14,990 nt of DNA from DTU024 sp964518875 (GTDB taxonomy: Bacteria > Bacillota > Clostridia > Christensenellales > Aristaeellaceae). Shown here one piece after another: positions 1 through 7,552 of the stretch. Positions within the stretch are counted from its first letter, which is position 1; each line of letters starts with the position of its first letter. Location of the stretch: contig CAZFHI010000030.1 of the NCBI GenBank assembly GCA_964518875.1, forward strand, positions 1-14,990. The letters are read 5' to 3'. A program made the position numbers and the translations under genes. A model generated the notes under the pieces. It was not told the DNA's origin. It made no database searches and was given only the letters and a program-made list of their open reading frames with translations.

Positions 1-381
1 GACTCGATCGCTTTTTTCTCAGCTTTCAGTCTCACATCTATTGTAAAGCTACACATTTTTAGCAGGGGCTTGTGTCACATATGTTTGACTTCGGGACAGC
101 CTTTCAGAAATAGTAGAATATAAAGAGTTTAATCAATAAATCTTTTATGATATAATGTTCATGATATCAAAACAGACTTTTAAGTTCACCATGATACGCG
201 GGCGGCGTCAGATGCTTTAAAACGTATCCTCGTTTGATGTTATTAGCATGTTATTAACGGACGTTATAGACAATGTTATTTGCTGATACATACCCAATAG
301 CCGAAACATAAGCAAAAGTAGACTCGTATTTATCATAATTTACCAGTACTTTTTAAAAAAATCAGGTATAAAATAAGGCAC
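1..381. other. Gene-free AT-rich region
   Basis: I see no convincing gene in this stretch. All six frames are interrupted. A minus-strand frame starting with ATG at 54-56 stays open to the window edge, but it is under 20 codons and has no Shine-Dalgarno sequence. A plus-strand frame is open from the edge to about 123 and resembles no family I know. It could be the 3' end of a gene outside the window or chance. The only other signal is a possible plus-strand promoter near 128-156. Confidence 0.5.
128..156 (+). promoter_or_regulatory. Possible sigma-A promoter without an obvious gene
   Basis: A perfect TATAAT (151-156) sits 17 bp after a poor -35 candidate TTTAAT (128-133). No ORF of convincing length follows before the tRNA terminator, so this may be chance in AT-rich DNA or may drive an unrecognised short RNA. 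Confidence 0.25.
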
Positions 382-413
382 AAAAAAATCCCAGCAGCGT
401 TGAAACTACTGGG
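382..413 (-). terminator. Rho-independent terminator of the tRNA-Ser pair
   Basis: Read on the minus strand, CCCAG (409-413) pairs with CTGGG (390-394), and an interrupted inner pairing extends the stem. It is followed after two bases by a run of seven T (complement of A382-388). It begins only a few bases after the encoded CCA end of tRNA-Ser(GCU), where a tRNA operon terminator is expected. Confidence 0.8.
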
Positions 414-416
414 TTT

Positions 417-508
417 TGGCGGAGAAGGAGAGATTTGAACTCTCGCTACGGTTTTCCCGTACTACTCCCTTAGCAGGGGAGCCCCTTCGGCCTCTTGGGT
501 ACTTCTCC
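417..508 (-). tRNA. tRNA-Ser (anticodon GCU)
   Basis: This is a complete 92-nt serine tRNA with an encoded CCA tail. The acceptor stem GGAGAAG pairs with CTTCTCC, followed by discriminator G. The anticodon stem CTCCC/GGGAG encloses the loop CTGCTAA, giving anticodon GCU, which reads AGC and AGU codons. A long variable arm (TACGG/CCGTA) marks it as a class II tRNA, and the T loop TTCAAAT is closed by GAGAG/CTCTC. It follows tRNA-Ser(UGA) by 15 bp and is probably co-transcribed with it. Confidence 0.96.
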
Positions 509-523
509 TTATTATTAAAATAC

Positions 524-612
524 TGGCGGAGAGAGAGGGATTCGAACCCCCGGTGCCTTTCGGCATCACTGGTTTTCAAGACCAGCGCCTTCAACCACTC
601 GGCCATCTCTCC
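524..612 (-). tRNA. tRNA-Ser (anticodon UGA)
   Basis: This is a complete 89-nt serine tRNA with an encoded CCA tail. The acceptor stem GGAGAGA pairs with TCTCTCC. The anticodon stem CTGGT/ACCAG encloses the loop CTTGAAA, giving anticodon UGA, which reads UCA-type codons. The long variable arm TGCC-GAAA-GGCA is typical of serine tRNAs, and the T loop is TTCGAAT. It is the promoter-proximal gene of the two-tRNA transcript. Confidence 0.96.
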
Positions 613-685
613 TTGCATATGCACAGGATAGAAGCTAGGAACCAATGACCGCAACTATCAGCCTCTCCCGCATAGTGCGAGAAGT

Positions 686-714
686 ATTATAACAAAGGCT
701 AATGACTATGTCAA
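686..714 (-). promoter_or_regulatory. Consensus sigma-A promoter for the tRNA-Ser pair
   Basis: On the minus strand TTGACA (709-714) and TATAAT (686-691) are separated by exactly 17 bp, matching the housekeeping consensus at all twelve positions. The predicted start is near 679, leaving a leader of about 67 nt before tRNA-Ser(UGA). The -35 box lies only 12 bp upstream of the Shine-Dalgarno of the divergent FNT gene. Such strength is expected for stable RNA genes. Confidence 0.85.
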
Positions 715-735
715 TTTTATTTTTTGGAGGTATGC

Positions 736-1368
736 ATGAAAAAGGATTTCTCAGGAGCTATGGCTGCAGGAATATTTATAGGCCTTGGGTGCTTTGCGTT
801 TATAAGCGCGCAGTCTCAAACAGCGGGCGCGGTATTGTTCAGTTTGGGGCTTTACGGCGTTCTGTTTACGGGCACGCCGCTTTACACCGGCCGCTGCGCA
901 TACGCGCTGGATAAAGGAACATACAACACGCCGAAGCGCCTTGCCATTATTTTTTTTGGCAACTGCTTAGGTATTTTTATATTAGGCCTTATGAGCGCTT
1001 GTCTTAGCGCAAATGCGAACGTAGCCGCAGCGCTCTTTGAGGCAAAACTAAACAAAGGTTTTATTGAGACGCTTTTTTCTTCCATGCTTTGCGGCATATG
1101 CGTATATACGGCCGTAAGCGCATGGAAAAGTTTAAAGGGCGCCGAGCGCGCCCTTGGCGTTATGTTAGCCGTGCCGACGTTTATAATAGCGGGCTTCGAA
1201 CACTGCATTGCGGATATGTTTTATTTTGCGGCGCATATAGCCTTAAACGGTTTTGCAGGCGCGGCAACAGGGGCGGCGTTCATATTAACTGCAGCGCTTG
1301 GCAATACCATAGGCGCAATAGCTTTTCACAGCCTGCTTAAAGGCTTTAATTTAAAAACAGGTTCTTAA
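736..1368 (+). CDS. Short formate/nitrite transporter (FNT) family channel
   Basis: This 210-residue membrane protein of the FNT (FocA/NirC) family should form a pentameric pore for formate, nitrite or another small monovalent anion. The family signature GFEHCIADMFYF lies at residues 153-164. His156 matches the central pore histidine of FocA (His209). LFTGTPLY (43-50) and FGNCLG (74-79) match other conserved FNT segments. About six hydrophobic segments are visible. Typical family members are about 250-290 residues. This one starts almost directly in the first membrane helix, so the N-terminal amphipathic helix that gates FocA is missing or very short. I chose the ATG at 736 because GGAGG (726-730) lies 5 bp upstream; an in-frame TTG at 724 has no suitable site. 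The substrate cannot be assigned. The gene is divergent from the tRNAs and convergent with yibE/F, and its own promoter is not obvious. Confidence 0.87.
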   Translation: MKKDFSGAMAAGIFIGLGCFAFISAQSQTAGAVLFSLGLYGVLFTGTPLYTGRCAYALDKGTYNTPKRLAIIFFGNCLGIFILGLMSACLSANANVAAALFEAKLNKGFIETLFSSMLCGICVYTAVSAWKSLKGAERALGVMLAVPTFIIAGFEHCIADMFYFAAHIALNGFAGAATGAAFILTAALGNTIGAIAFHSLLKGFNLKTGS

Positions 1369-2502
1369 TTATTCGCTTATTTTAAGCATTTTTTGAGCGT
1401 TCGCCGTCATAATCCTTGAAGCTATGAAGCTAGTCAATGGTGCGGCGCTTATAAGCCCGAAGCAGCCCACGAGCGTAACCATAAGCTCTGACGCTACAAA
1501 GCGGTAATTCACTATATCTATCAACGGAGTGCCCTGCGCGCTGAAGTAGAGAAGCATGCTTAAAAAGCTTCCTGCATAGCCCATTACAAGCGTATTAGTC
1601 ATGGTGCCTATGTCCATCTTGGCTATCGTAAAGCCGGACTTCATAAGAGCTTTTGCGCTGATATCAGGCGCGTGATGAATAATTTCCGTGCAGCCTGCCG
1701 CTATGTCCATAGCAAGGTCTATAACGGCGCCTCCGTTGCCTATAAAAATAGTGCACAGAAACAGCTCGTTCATGTTAAACGTCATGCCGCTTTGCGAAAG
1801 CAAAGGCACTATGTAAGGAAGCACGCCGCCATCCAGCTTAAACAGCTTTGTAAAGAGCACGCCCAGGCCTATTGTTACTGCAGTGCCTGAAAAGCCGCCT
1901 AATATCGCGGTAAGCGTGCGCAGGTTGGCTCCGGAAACCAAAACGCAGATAATAATGCCAAGCAGTATTATAAGACCTATTGCAGTAAGCACAGGCGGAT
2001 AGCCCTGCACCATCATGGGCATATATACTTTCCATATGACGATTGCCGTAAAAATAAAAGAAATAGACGCGCCTACGCCGGACACGCCGCCGAATACGGC
2101 AAGCATTACAAACAGCAGCAGCAGCAAAGCAAGCATTACGCCGCGCCTGTCGTGGTCCACCATTGTGCCTGTTAATTCCTCTCCCCTTGTATGCAGCATG
2201 CATATGGCTTTCTCGCCAGGCTCATACAGCTTATCCTTATCCAGAGAAGCGTTCAGATAATTCTGCGCCTGTATTTTTTCGCCCTTGTGCTCGCCTTCCT
2301 TAACCTCCACAAGGCAGTTCTGCGTGCCGTTGTATACAAAACCTATCGGGTCAAGCAGCGAGTTGTCCACTTCCAGCACCTCCACCTGCGCCCTTGGTAT
2401 AGTGTGTATATCGTTTTCCATAGCGTCGGGCAGCAGCAAAAGCAGGCAGCTTAAAGCTGCAACAACCGTAATATAGATCCATCTCTTTTTAAAAGTACGC
2501 AT
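1369..2502 (-). CDS. YibE/F family membrane protein
   Basis: This 377-residue polytopic membrane protein belongs to the YibE/F-like family, whose function is not established. Residues 8-26 form an N-terminal hydrophobic segment. A soluble domain of about 95 residues follows (28-120, extracytoplasmic if topology is usual), then a series of hydrophobic segments from 121 to about 360. Conserved-looking family blocks are NGGAVIDLAMDIAAG (256-270) and DIGTMTNTLVMGYAG (297-311). The acidic and small residues within these membrane segments suggest a transport role, but this is inference. ATG at 2502 follows AAGGAG with 7-bp spacing. The nearest upstream gene is the alkaline phosphatase, whose terminator ends only about 45 bp before this start. 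Expression may depend on read-through or on a weak promoter in that gap. The stop codon directly abuts that of the convergent FNT gene. Confidence 0.87.
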   Translation of the reverse strand: MRTFKKRWIYITVVAALSCLLLLLPDAMENDIHTIPRAQVEVLEVDNSLLDPIGFVYNGTQNCLVEVKEGEHKGEKIQAQNYLNASLDKDKLYEPGEKAICMLHTRGEELTGTMVDHDRRGVMLALLLLLFVMLAVFGGVSGVGASISFIFTAIVIWKVYMPMMVQGYPPVLTAIGLIILLGIIICVLVSGANLRTLTAILGGFSGTAVTIGLGVLFTKLFKLDGGVLPYIVPLLSQSGMTFNMNELFLCTIFIGNGGAVIDLAMDIAAGCTEIIHHAPDISAKALMKSGFTIAKMDIGTMTNTLVMGYAGSFLSMLLYFSAQGTPLIDIVNYRFVASELMVTLVGCFGLISAAPLTSFIASRIMTANAQKMLKISE

Positions 2503-2542
2503 ATACGTCTCCTTAATAAAAATCTGCGTCTGTTTTCAAACG

Positions 2543-2581
2543 CTAAAAGACATCCCGTCAAGGGGGCAGACGGGATGTCTT
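2543..2581 (-). terminator. Rho-independent terminator after the alkaline phosphatase gene
   Basis: A perfect 13-bp inverted repeat (2547-2559 with 2569-2581, core GACATCCCGTC) encloses a 9-nt loop. On the minus strand the stem is followed by only a short TTTT. It lies 12 bp past the phosphatase stop. The short U tract suggests that termination may be incomplete. Confidence 0.75.
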
Positions 2582-2593
2582 GATCGGATATAC

Positions 2594-4075
2594 TTATTTG
2601 CTTTCAGGGGTGAGTCCCATTGCGCTCATAAGTTTGAAGAAGATGTCTGTGTTGTCATAGCTGCCCACGAAGTTTTCAGAGTTTACGCCGTGCGCATATA
2701 CCGGAAGCTGCAAGCCGGTGTGCGAGTAGGATGTGAAGCAGAGACCTGATTTGTTGTTAAGAACATGCGAGCAGGTTACTGTAAGTGGCTCGTAGCCGCC
2801 GTACAGATAGGCTTCTTCAGCGCCGTATACGCGCTGCGCTCCGGGGAGCATGCTCTGCAGATAAGCGTTCTTTATGCGGGCAGTTTCATCAGCGGTAAGC
2901 GTTAAGTCGCTGCCTTCTTCTGTGGTAAGGCCGTAGCAGTTCTTTATTATTTCAAGGGCTTCCTCGAAGGTTTTGCCTTCTTCGCGCATCTGGCCGACTA
3001 ATTTGTCAAAGTCTTCGTAGGATATGTTCTGCTTTGTTAAGTAATCGAAGTGCGTGTCATAAGCTGTTGTGGCAAAGCCTACTGTAAGACCGCCGGTTTC
3101 ATGGTCGCCTGTTACTACGATAAGGGTTTCGTCCGGATGATCCTTTGCAAAGTCTACGGCAACCTGTACCGCGTCTGCAAAGCCTATGGTTTCATACATT
3201 GCGGTTACGGCGTCGTTGGCGTGGCATGACCAGTCAATCTTGCCGCCTTCTACCATCATGAAGAAGCCGTTTTCGTTGTCTAAGTAGTTGATTGCGGATT
3301 TGGTTACTTCTGCTAAGGAGAGGCTGTCGCCGCCATCTTTTTCTATTCTCTGGCGGTCCACTTCGTACTGCATTGCAGCGCCGCCTACCAGGTCTTCCGT
3401 GCAGTAGTATACGCGCTTGCCGTCTTCGGGCTTAAGGTTGCGGATAGCTTCAGAGCCTTCGATGATGGTCCAGTCGTTTTCTTTGGCGATTTCCATTACA
3501 TCTTTCTGATCCTTTTCCTTGCCTGTGGGCTGTTTGAATCCGCCGCCTCCGAGAAGGTCAAGCGTTTTGCCTTCGAAGCCCTGTACAGCTATATCATAGT
3601 AGCTGTTGCGGCTGGGAACCTTGGCATAGAAAGCTGCAGGAGTTGCATGGTCTACAGAAACTGTGGTAAGTACGCCAACTTTTTTGCCGGCTTCCTTGGC
3701 ATATTCGCTTACGAGCTTGAAGGGGTTTTCCTTGTTTACGTCGTAGTTTATAACGCCGGAAAGCGTCTTTTCACCGGACGCCATGGAGCTTGCGGTGGAA
3801 GCGGAGTCCGGGCAGAAGCTTGTGGAATCGTAAGTGGTCATAAGACCGGTGTGTTCAAATGTGGTGAAGCTCAAATCTGAGGGAGTAGGATACTTTGCAT
3901 CAGGGTTGTTTGCCGTGCCTAAGAAATAGCGTGTTGATGTGATTTGCGGGCTGCCCATGCCATCGCCTATGAAAAAGAAAACATATTTGGCGGTTTTGGG
4001 CGCTTCTTCAGAAGCAAAGGCCGTCAGTGTTAAGCACATCATGGCCGTCAGTAGTAAAGCAATTACTTTCTTCAT
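2594..4075 (-). CDS. phoA: Secreted alkaline phosphatase
   Basis: This 493-residue phosphomonoesterase of the PhoA family releases inorganic phosphate from organic esters outside the cytoplasmic membrane. A Sec signal peptide (KK, hydrophobic core, cleavage predicted after Ala21) starts the protein, with no lipobox cysteine. Visible active-site elements are Asp38 (DGMG), nucleophile Ser91 in PDSAS with Asp90, His143/Thr145 (HATPAA), Arg156, Glu276, Asp281, His285, Asp324/His325 (GDHETGG) and His452 (SHTG). Compared with E. coli PhoA, positions 153 and 328 read His and Trp instead of Asp and Lys. That combination is known from some cold-adapted and marine bacterial phosphatases. AGGAAGG lies upstream of the ATG. 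TTTACA-like hexamers in the leader do not show the regular spacing of a PhoP box, so phosphate control is only a possibility. The gene is followed by a hairpin terminator and yibE/F. Confidence 0.95.
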   Translation of the reverse strand: MKKVIALLLTAMMCLTLTAFASEEAPKTAKYVFFFIGDGMGSPQITSTRYFLGTANNPDAKYPTPSDLSFTTFEHTGLMTTYDSTSFCPDSASTASSMASGEKTLSGVINYDVNKENPFKLVSEYAKEAGKKVGVLTTVSVDHATPAAFYAKVPSRNSYYDIAVQGFEGKTLDLLGGGGFKQPTGKEKDQKDVMEIAKENDWTIIEGSEAIRNLKPEDGKRVYYCTEDLVGGAAMQYEVDRQRIEKDGGDSLSLAEVTKSAINYLDNENGFFMMVEGGKIDWSCHANDAVTAMYETIGFADAVQVAVDFAKDHPDETLIVVTGDHETGGLTVGFATTAYDTHFDYLTKQNISYEDFDKLVGQMREEGKTFEEALEIIKNCYGLTTEEGSDLTLTADETARIKNAYLQSMLPGAQRVYGAEEAYLYGGYEPLTVTCSHVLNNKSGLCFTSYSHTGLQLPVYAHGVNSENFVGSYDNTDIFFKLMSAMGLTPESK

Positions 4076-4254
4076 GATTTTACCTTCCTTTCTTGGATTT
4101 CGTTGTAAGCTTATCAGGCGAATGTAAAATCCAAATGCGGTTATTTGTAAAATTCATGAAAAGTTTTTTATATACATTTTTACGTTTTTCAGTTTACCTT
4201 TTTTTATTGCCCGAGTTAATTTTTAAGTATATTTTCTGCGTTTATTCGTTTAGG

Positions 4255-4293
4255 GCAAAAGTAAACAGGCTGTTTAAGGTAAACAGCCTGTGT
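4255..4293 (-). terminator. Rho-independent terminator of the beta-glucoside operon
   Basis: ACAGGCTGTTT (4265-4275) pairs perfectly with AAACAGCCTGT (4281-4291) around a 5-nt loop. On the minus strand it is followed by a T-rich run (TTACTTTT). It sits about 50 bp past the beta-glucosidase stop. The rest of the 264-bp gap up to the phosphatase gene is AT-rich leader with no gene that I can support. Confidence 0.7.
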
Positions 4294-4339
4294 TTAAGCG
4301 TTTTAAAAACTAAATTTATATGGATAAAATATGCATTTT

Positions 4340-5701
4340 TTACAAACATTCCCCGTTTGTTTCTATAACATTTTTATACCAGTATGCGGAGTCCTTGGGT
4401 ATGCGCTCAAGCGTGTCATAATCTACGTATACTATGCCGAACCTGTCGGAATAGCCTCTCGCCCACTCAAAGTTATCAAGGAACGACCAGTAAAAGTATC
4501 CCGCGACGTCCACGCCTTCGTCCGCGGCTTTTTTAAGCGAAATAAGGTACCTGCGCAGATAGTTTTTCCTCGAAGGGTCGTGAACCTTGCCGTCCAAAGA
4601 CACAGCGTCTAAATCCGCCATGCCGTTTTCTGTAATTATTAAAGGCAGCCTGTACCTTTCATACAGGTATTTCGCTCCCCAGTAAAGACAGTCCGGCGTT
4701 ACTGGCCATTCGCTTGCGGTTTTTGCAATTCCAGGTTTATGTTTTATTATTTCAAAGCCTTTTTCGTTCTCAGCGTGTTTTACATAATGCCCCTGGTATA
4801 TGTTCTGCCCGTAAAAATCCAGCCTCTGGTTTATAATCGGCATATCGTCCTGCCAGTTGTCCGGAAGATACCTGCCGTAAACTTTAAGCCCCTGCTCAGG
4901 ATAACTGCCCAATACAACAGGATCGCTCCACCAGGATGAATTCCAGTACCACCTTTCAGGGTCTTCAGGCACATAAAAATATGCTTTCTTCGCCGCTTCT
5001 ATATCTTCCCTGGAATCGCTTGCTGGCATCATAGGATTAAAGTTAGGCGCGTAACCTATGTGCACATCTTTTACGATTGAGCGGATCGCGCGTATGGCGA
5101 GCCCGTTTGATTTCAAGGCGTTATGGCCTATAACAATGCTTGCGCTAAGCGGCAGCTTAAGCCCCGGCGCGTGCTCGCCAGAAACATGCCCCATGCCGAC
5201 AAAGCACGGCGGCTCGTTTAACGGAATAAAGTCCTTAACTCTGTCCCCATACTCTTTCGCGCACAGAACGGCGTATTCCTCAAACCATTTAGGGCTGTCC
5301 CCGTTCTCCCAGCCGCCTTTTTTCAGCAGCTCAAGAGGATAATCCCAGTGAAACAGCGTTACAAAGGGCCTTATATTTCTTTCAAGCAGCCCATCTATAA
5401 GGCGGTTGTAAAAGTCCAGCCCTTTCTGGTTAACTTTGCCTGTGCCGCAAGGCAGAAGCCTCGGCCAGGATATTGAAAACCTGTAATTTTTTATGCCGAG
5501 CCGCTGCATAATATTAAGGTCTTCCTCGTATCTATGGTAGTGGTCGCAGGCTACGTCCCCGTTATGGTCTTCAAACACCTTGCCCTTTGTATGGCTGAAC
5601 CTGTCCCATACGGAAAGGCCCTTGCCGTCTTCAAACGCGCCCCCTTCTATCTGGTATGAGGCGGTTGACGTACCCCATATGAAGTCTTTTTTAAATGACA
5701 T
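4340..5701 (-). CDS. bglA: Cytoplasmic GH1 beta-glucosidase
   Basis: This 453-residue family 1 glycoside hydrolase retains anomeric configuration and removes terminal beta-linked glucose (or galactose) from imported beta-glucosides such as cello-oligosaccharides. The N-terminal signature FIWGTSTASYQIEGG is at 7-21. The acid/base Glu163 lies in LNEPP, and the nucleophile Glu358 in IITENGM. Sugar-contacting residues Gln17, His118, Trp405, Glu412 and Trp413 are in place. The C-terminal loop reads DNFEWARGYSDRFG, the form of non-phosphorylated substrate enzymes; the Ser-x-Lys-x-Tyr site of 6-phospho-beta-glucosidases is absent. This fits an ABC importer, which delivers unmodified sugar. There is no signal peptide and the length is normal. 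AAAGGAG overlaps the stop of the upstream permease gene, with only 2 bp between the reading frames, so translation is probably coupled. It is the last gene of the lacI-led operon. Confidence 0.95.
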   Translation of the reverse strand: MSFKKDFIWGTSTASYQIEGGAFEDGKGLSVWDRFSHTKGKVFEDHNGDVACDHYHRYEEDLNIMQRLGIKNYRFSISWPRLLPCGTGKVNQKGLDFYNRLIDGLLERNIRPFVTLFHWDYPLELLKKGGWENGDSPKWFEEYAVLCAKEYGDRVKDFIPLNEPPCFVGMGHVSGEHAPGLKLPLSASIVIGHNALKSNGLAIRAIRSIVKDVHIGYAPNFNPMMPASDSREDIEAAKKAYFYVPEDPERWYWNSSWWSDPVVLGSYPEQGLKVYGRYLPDNWQDDMPIINQRLDFYGQNIYQGHYVKHAENEKGFEIIKHKPGIAKTASEWPVTPDCLYWGAKYLYERYRLPLIITENGMADLDAVSLDGKVHDPSRKNYLRRYLISLKKAADEGVDVAGYFYWSFLDNFEWARGYSDRFGIVYVDYDTLERIPKDSAYWYKNVIETNGECL

Positions 5702-5703
5702 AT

Positions 5704-6546
5704 TTACTCCTTTAATCCTCCGAGAGCAACGCCCCTTATTATGTGCTTGCTGAGCAGCAGATATACTACAATCAGCGGCAAAACCGTTAATGACAGCGCA
5801 AGATACACTGTGCCGTAGTCCGTGCGGAACCTGTCGCTGCGAAGCAGCGCAACAAGCATAGGCATTGTGTACTTGCTTTGTGACGATATCAGCATGGTAG
5901 GCTCAAACAGCCTGTTCCAGCTGCCTATAAATATGAATATCGCTTGTGTGGCAAGCGCGGGCTTCATAAGCGGCAGCGCGATGCGGTTAAAGGTGTTAAA
6001 CTCGCTGCTGCCGTCTATTCTGGCGGCTTCCACCATCTCAAGCGGCAGAGCCGTAAGCATATACTGCCGCATAAAGAAAACCACAGTCGGCGATGCAATG
6101 GCGGGTAGTATAAGCGGCCAGTACGTATTGGTAAGGCCAAGCTTGAACATAAATGTGAAGAACCCCACTATGCTTACCTGAGTAGGTATCATCATAGTCG
6201 CCATTATCAAAGTAAAAGCCGCTTTTTTCATCCTGAAGCTGTAAACCACAAGCCCGTACGCCGTAAGCGTGCTGAAATAGAGCGCAAGCAGCGTGGAAAG
6301 CCCCGCCACCTGAAAGCTGTTCCACATGCCTCTTGCAACATTGAAGTTCTGCCTGTCCCTTAACGTCTGCATATTGGTTTTAAGCATATTGCCCGGCACA
6401 AGGCTTATGCCCTGCTGTATATCATAATTTTCTCTGCTTGCGTTTACAAACATAATAAGAAACGGCATTACGCTCAAAACGCAGAGTATGAAAGAAACTA
6501 CGTATATAAGCGTTTTTTTAAGGCCTATCCTTAACCTGTAATTCAC
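5704..6546 (-). CDS. CUT1 sugar ABC permease, MalG-like
   Basis: This 280-residue inner-membrane subunit of a carbohydrate importer pairs with the permease encoded just upstream. Six hydrophobic segments are visible. A MalG-type loop reads EAARIDGSSEFNTFNRIALP (173-192) and provides the EAA contact to the ATPase. The start is GTG at 6544-6546, which overlaps the upstream stop as GTGA, a 4-bp coupling typical of heteromeric permease pairs. GAAGGGGG lies about 9 nt before the start. The substrate is inferred from the beta-glucosidase that follows directly. No ATP-binding gene is present, as is common in Bacillota CUT1 systems that share one MsmX/MsiK-type ATPase. Confidence 0.93.
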   Translation of the reverse strand: MNYRLRIGLKKTLIYVVSFILCVLSVMPFLIMFVNASRENYDIQQGISLVPGNMLKTNMQTLRDRQNFNVARGMWNSFQVAGLSTLLALYFSTLTAYGLVVYSFRMKKAAFTLIMATMMIPTQVSIVGFFTFMFKLGLTNTYWPLILPAIASPTVVFFMRQYMLTALPLEMVEAARIDGSSEFNTFNRIALPLMKPALATQAIFIFIGSWNRLFEPTMLISSQSKYTMPMLVALLRSDRFRTDYGTVYLALSLTVLPLIVVYLLLSKHIIRGVALGGLKE

Positions 6547-7538
6547 TTTTTAATCCCCCTTCTCGCCTTCGCCTCGTCCTTGTCGCGCATGATAAAGAAG
6601 AGTATCAGGCTAAGCACGGCGGTAACTATAAAAAGCAAAATGGATACTGCGGCGCCTCTGCCATAGTCCTTTGTGCCGGAATAAACAAGCTCCATAATGT
6701 ACATGGTGTTGGTCTGTATCATGTTTTTTGCCGGAGATCCCGGTTGCAGCATAAGGGCCGGCACGTCGTACATCTGCATTCCGCCTATAAGGCTTGTTAC
6801 AAGCGTATAAAGCATTATAGGCTTTATAAGCGGCAGGGTTATTTTTCTGAATGATTGCCCGGACGTGGCGCCGTCTATCTCGGCCGCTTCATACAGCGTA
6901 GGGGATATTCCCAGTATGCCCGATATTAATACTATCATGGTATTGCCGTACCACATCCAGAAGTTTATAAAGGCTATGGCAATTCTTGTATGCCAGCCCT
7001 TTTCAAGGAAGTTCACAGCCACAAGCGCGGCGGTGCCAGGGTTAGCGTAGGCCTTGGCGTCTATTATCCCAAGGTTTGCAAGAATAGAGTTAATAGGCCC
7101 CTGCGGGTATGCCATAAGTGAATAAAAAAGCACCGAGATGCTGGCCGCAGTTATAATATTCGGCATAAATACCAATACCTTTACAAGCCCCTGGCCTTTA
7201 ATTTTAATACGGCTGTCCGTAAACCACTTGGCAAGAAGCAGGGCGAGCAAAATCTGCGGTACGAAGTTTATAATCCACATTATAGACGTGTTGGACATAG
7301 CCTTTATTGCGTAGCCCTTTGTAAGAACGTTTTTAAAGTTATTAAATCCTACAAATTTTGGGCCTATCCACTTGCCCGCGCCTGTAAGCATATGCTTTTG
7401 AAAAGCGAGATAGAAAGTGTTTATAAGCGGATATGCCTGAAACACTATATACACTAAAAAGAAAGGCAGTATGAACATATAGCCGTAGCGGGCGTAGCTT
7501 ATGCTTTTTCTGCCGGCAGCAGTGTTTTTCAAAGCCAA
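6543..7538 (-). CDS. CUT1 sugar ABC permease, MalF-like
   Basis: This 331-residue membrane subunit is the partner of the MalG-like permease. An N-terminal cytoplasmic tail precedes the first helix (about 19-40), and the EAA loop reads YEAAEIDGATSGQSFRKITL (216-235). The second half carries the usual MalF-type helices and a charged C-terminus. No ATG is available at the expected start. TTG at 7536-7538 follows AAGGAG closely, and a second in-frame TTG two codons later is an alternative with 10-nt spacing. The gene is separated from the upstream binding-protein gene by a very strong hairpin (7553-7580). The weak start and the hairpin both suggest less permease than binding protein. Confidence 0.93.
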   Translation of the reverse strand: MALKNTAAGRKSISYARYGYMFILPFFLVYIVFQAYPLINTFYLAFQKHMLTGAGKWIGPKFVGFNNFKNVLTKGYAIKAMSNTSIMWIINFVPQILLALLLAKWFTDSRIKIKGQGLVKVLVFMPNIITAASISVLFYSLMAYPQGPINSILANLGIIDAKAYANPGTAALVAVNFLEKGWHTRIAIAFINFWMWYGNTMIVLISGILGISPTLYEAAEIDGATSGQSFRKITLPLIKPIMLYTLVTSLIGGMQMYDVPALMLQPGSPAKNMIQTNTMYIMELVYSGTKDYGRGAAVSILLFIVTAVLSLILFFIMRDKDEAKARRGIKK

Positions 7539-7552
7539 ATCTCTCCTTAATA

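Noticed and set aside
191..220. Nine-codon plus-strand ORF after the possible promoter at 128-156
   Set aside because: It has no ribosome binding site and is too short to support.
406..654. Open frames on both strands over the tRNA genes
   Set aside because: They are accidental translations of two complete tRNA-Ser genes and their flanks.
4105..4151. Possible PhoP box upstream of the phosphatase gene (three TGTAA motifs)
   Set aside because: The motifs are 18 and 23 bp apart, not the regular 11-bp period of PhoP sites, and lie in AT-rich DNA.
4093..4368. Plus-strand 91-codon open frame between the phosphatase and beta-glucosidase genes
   Set aside because: It runs through AT-rich leader, the operon terminator and the end of bglA, and its Phe/Leu-rich product matches base composition rather than any family.
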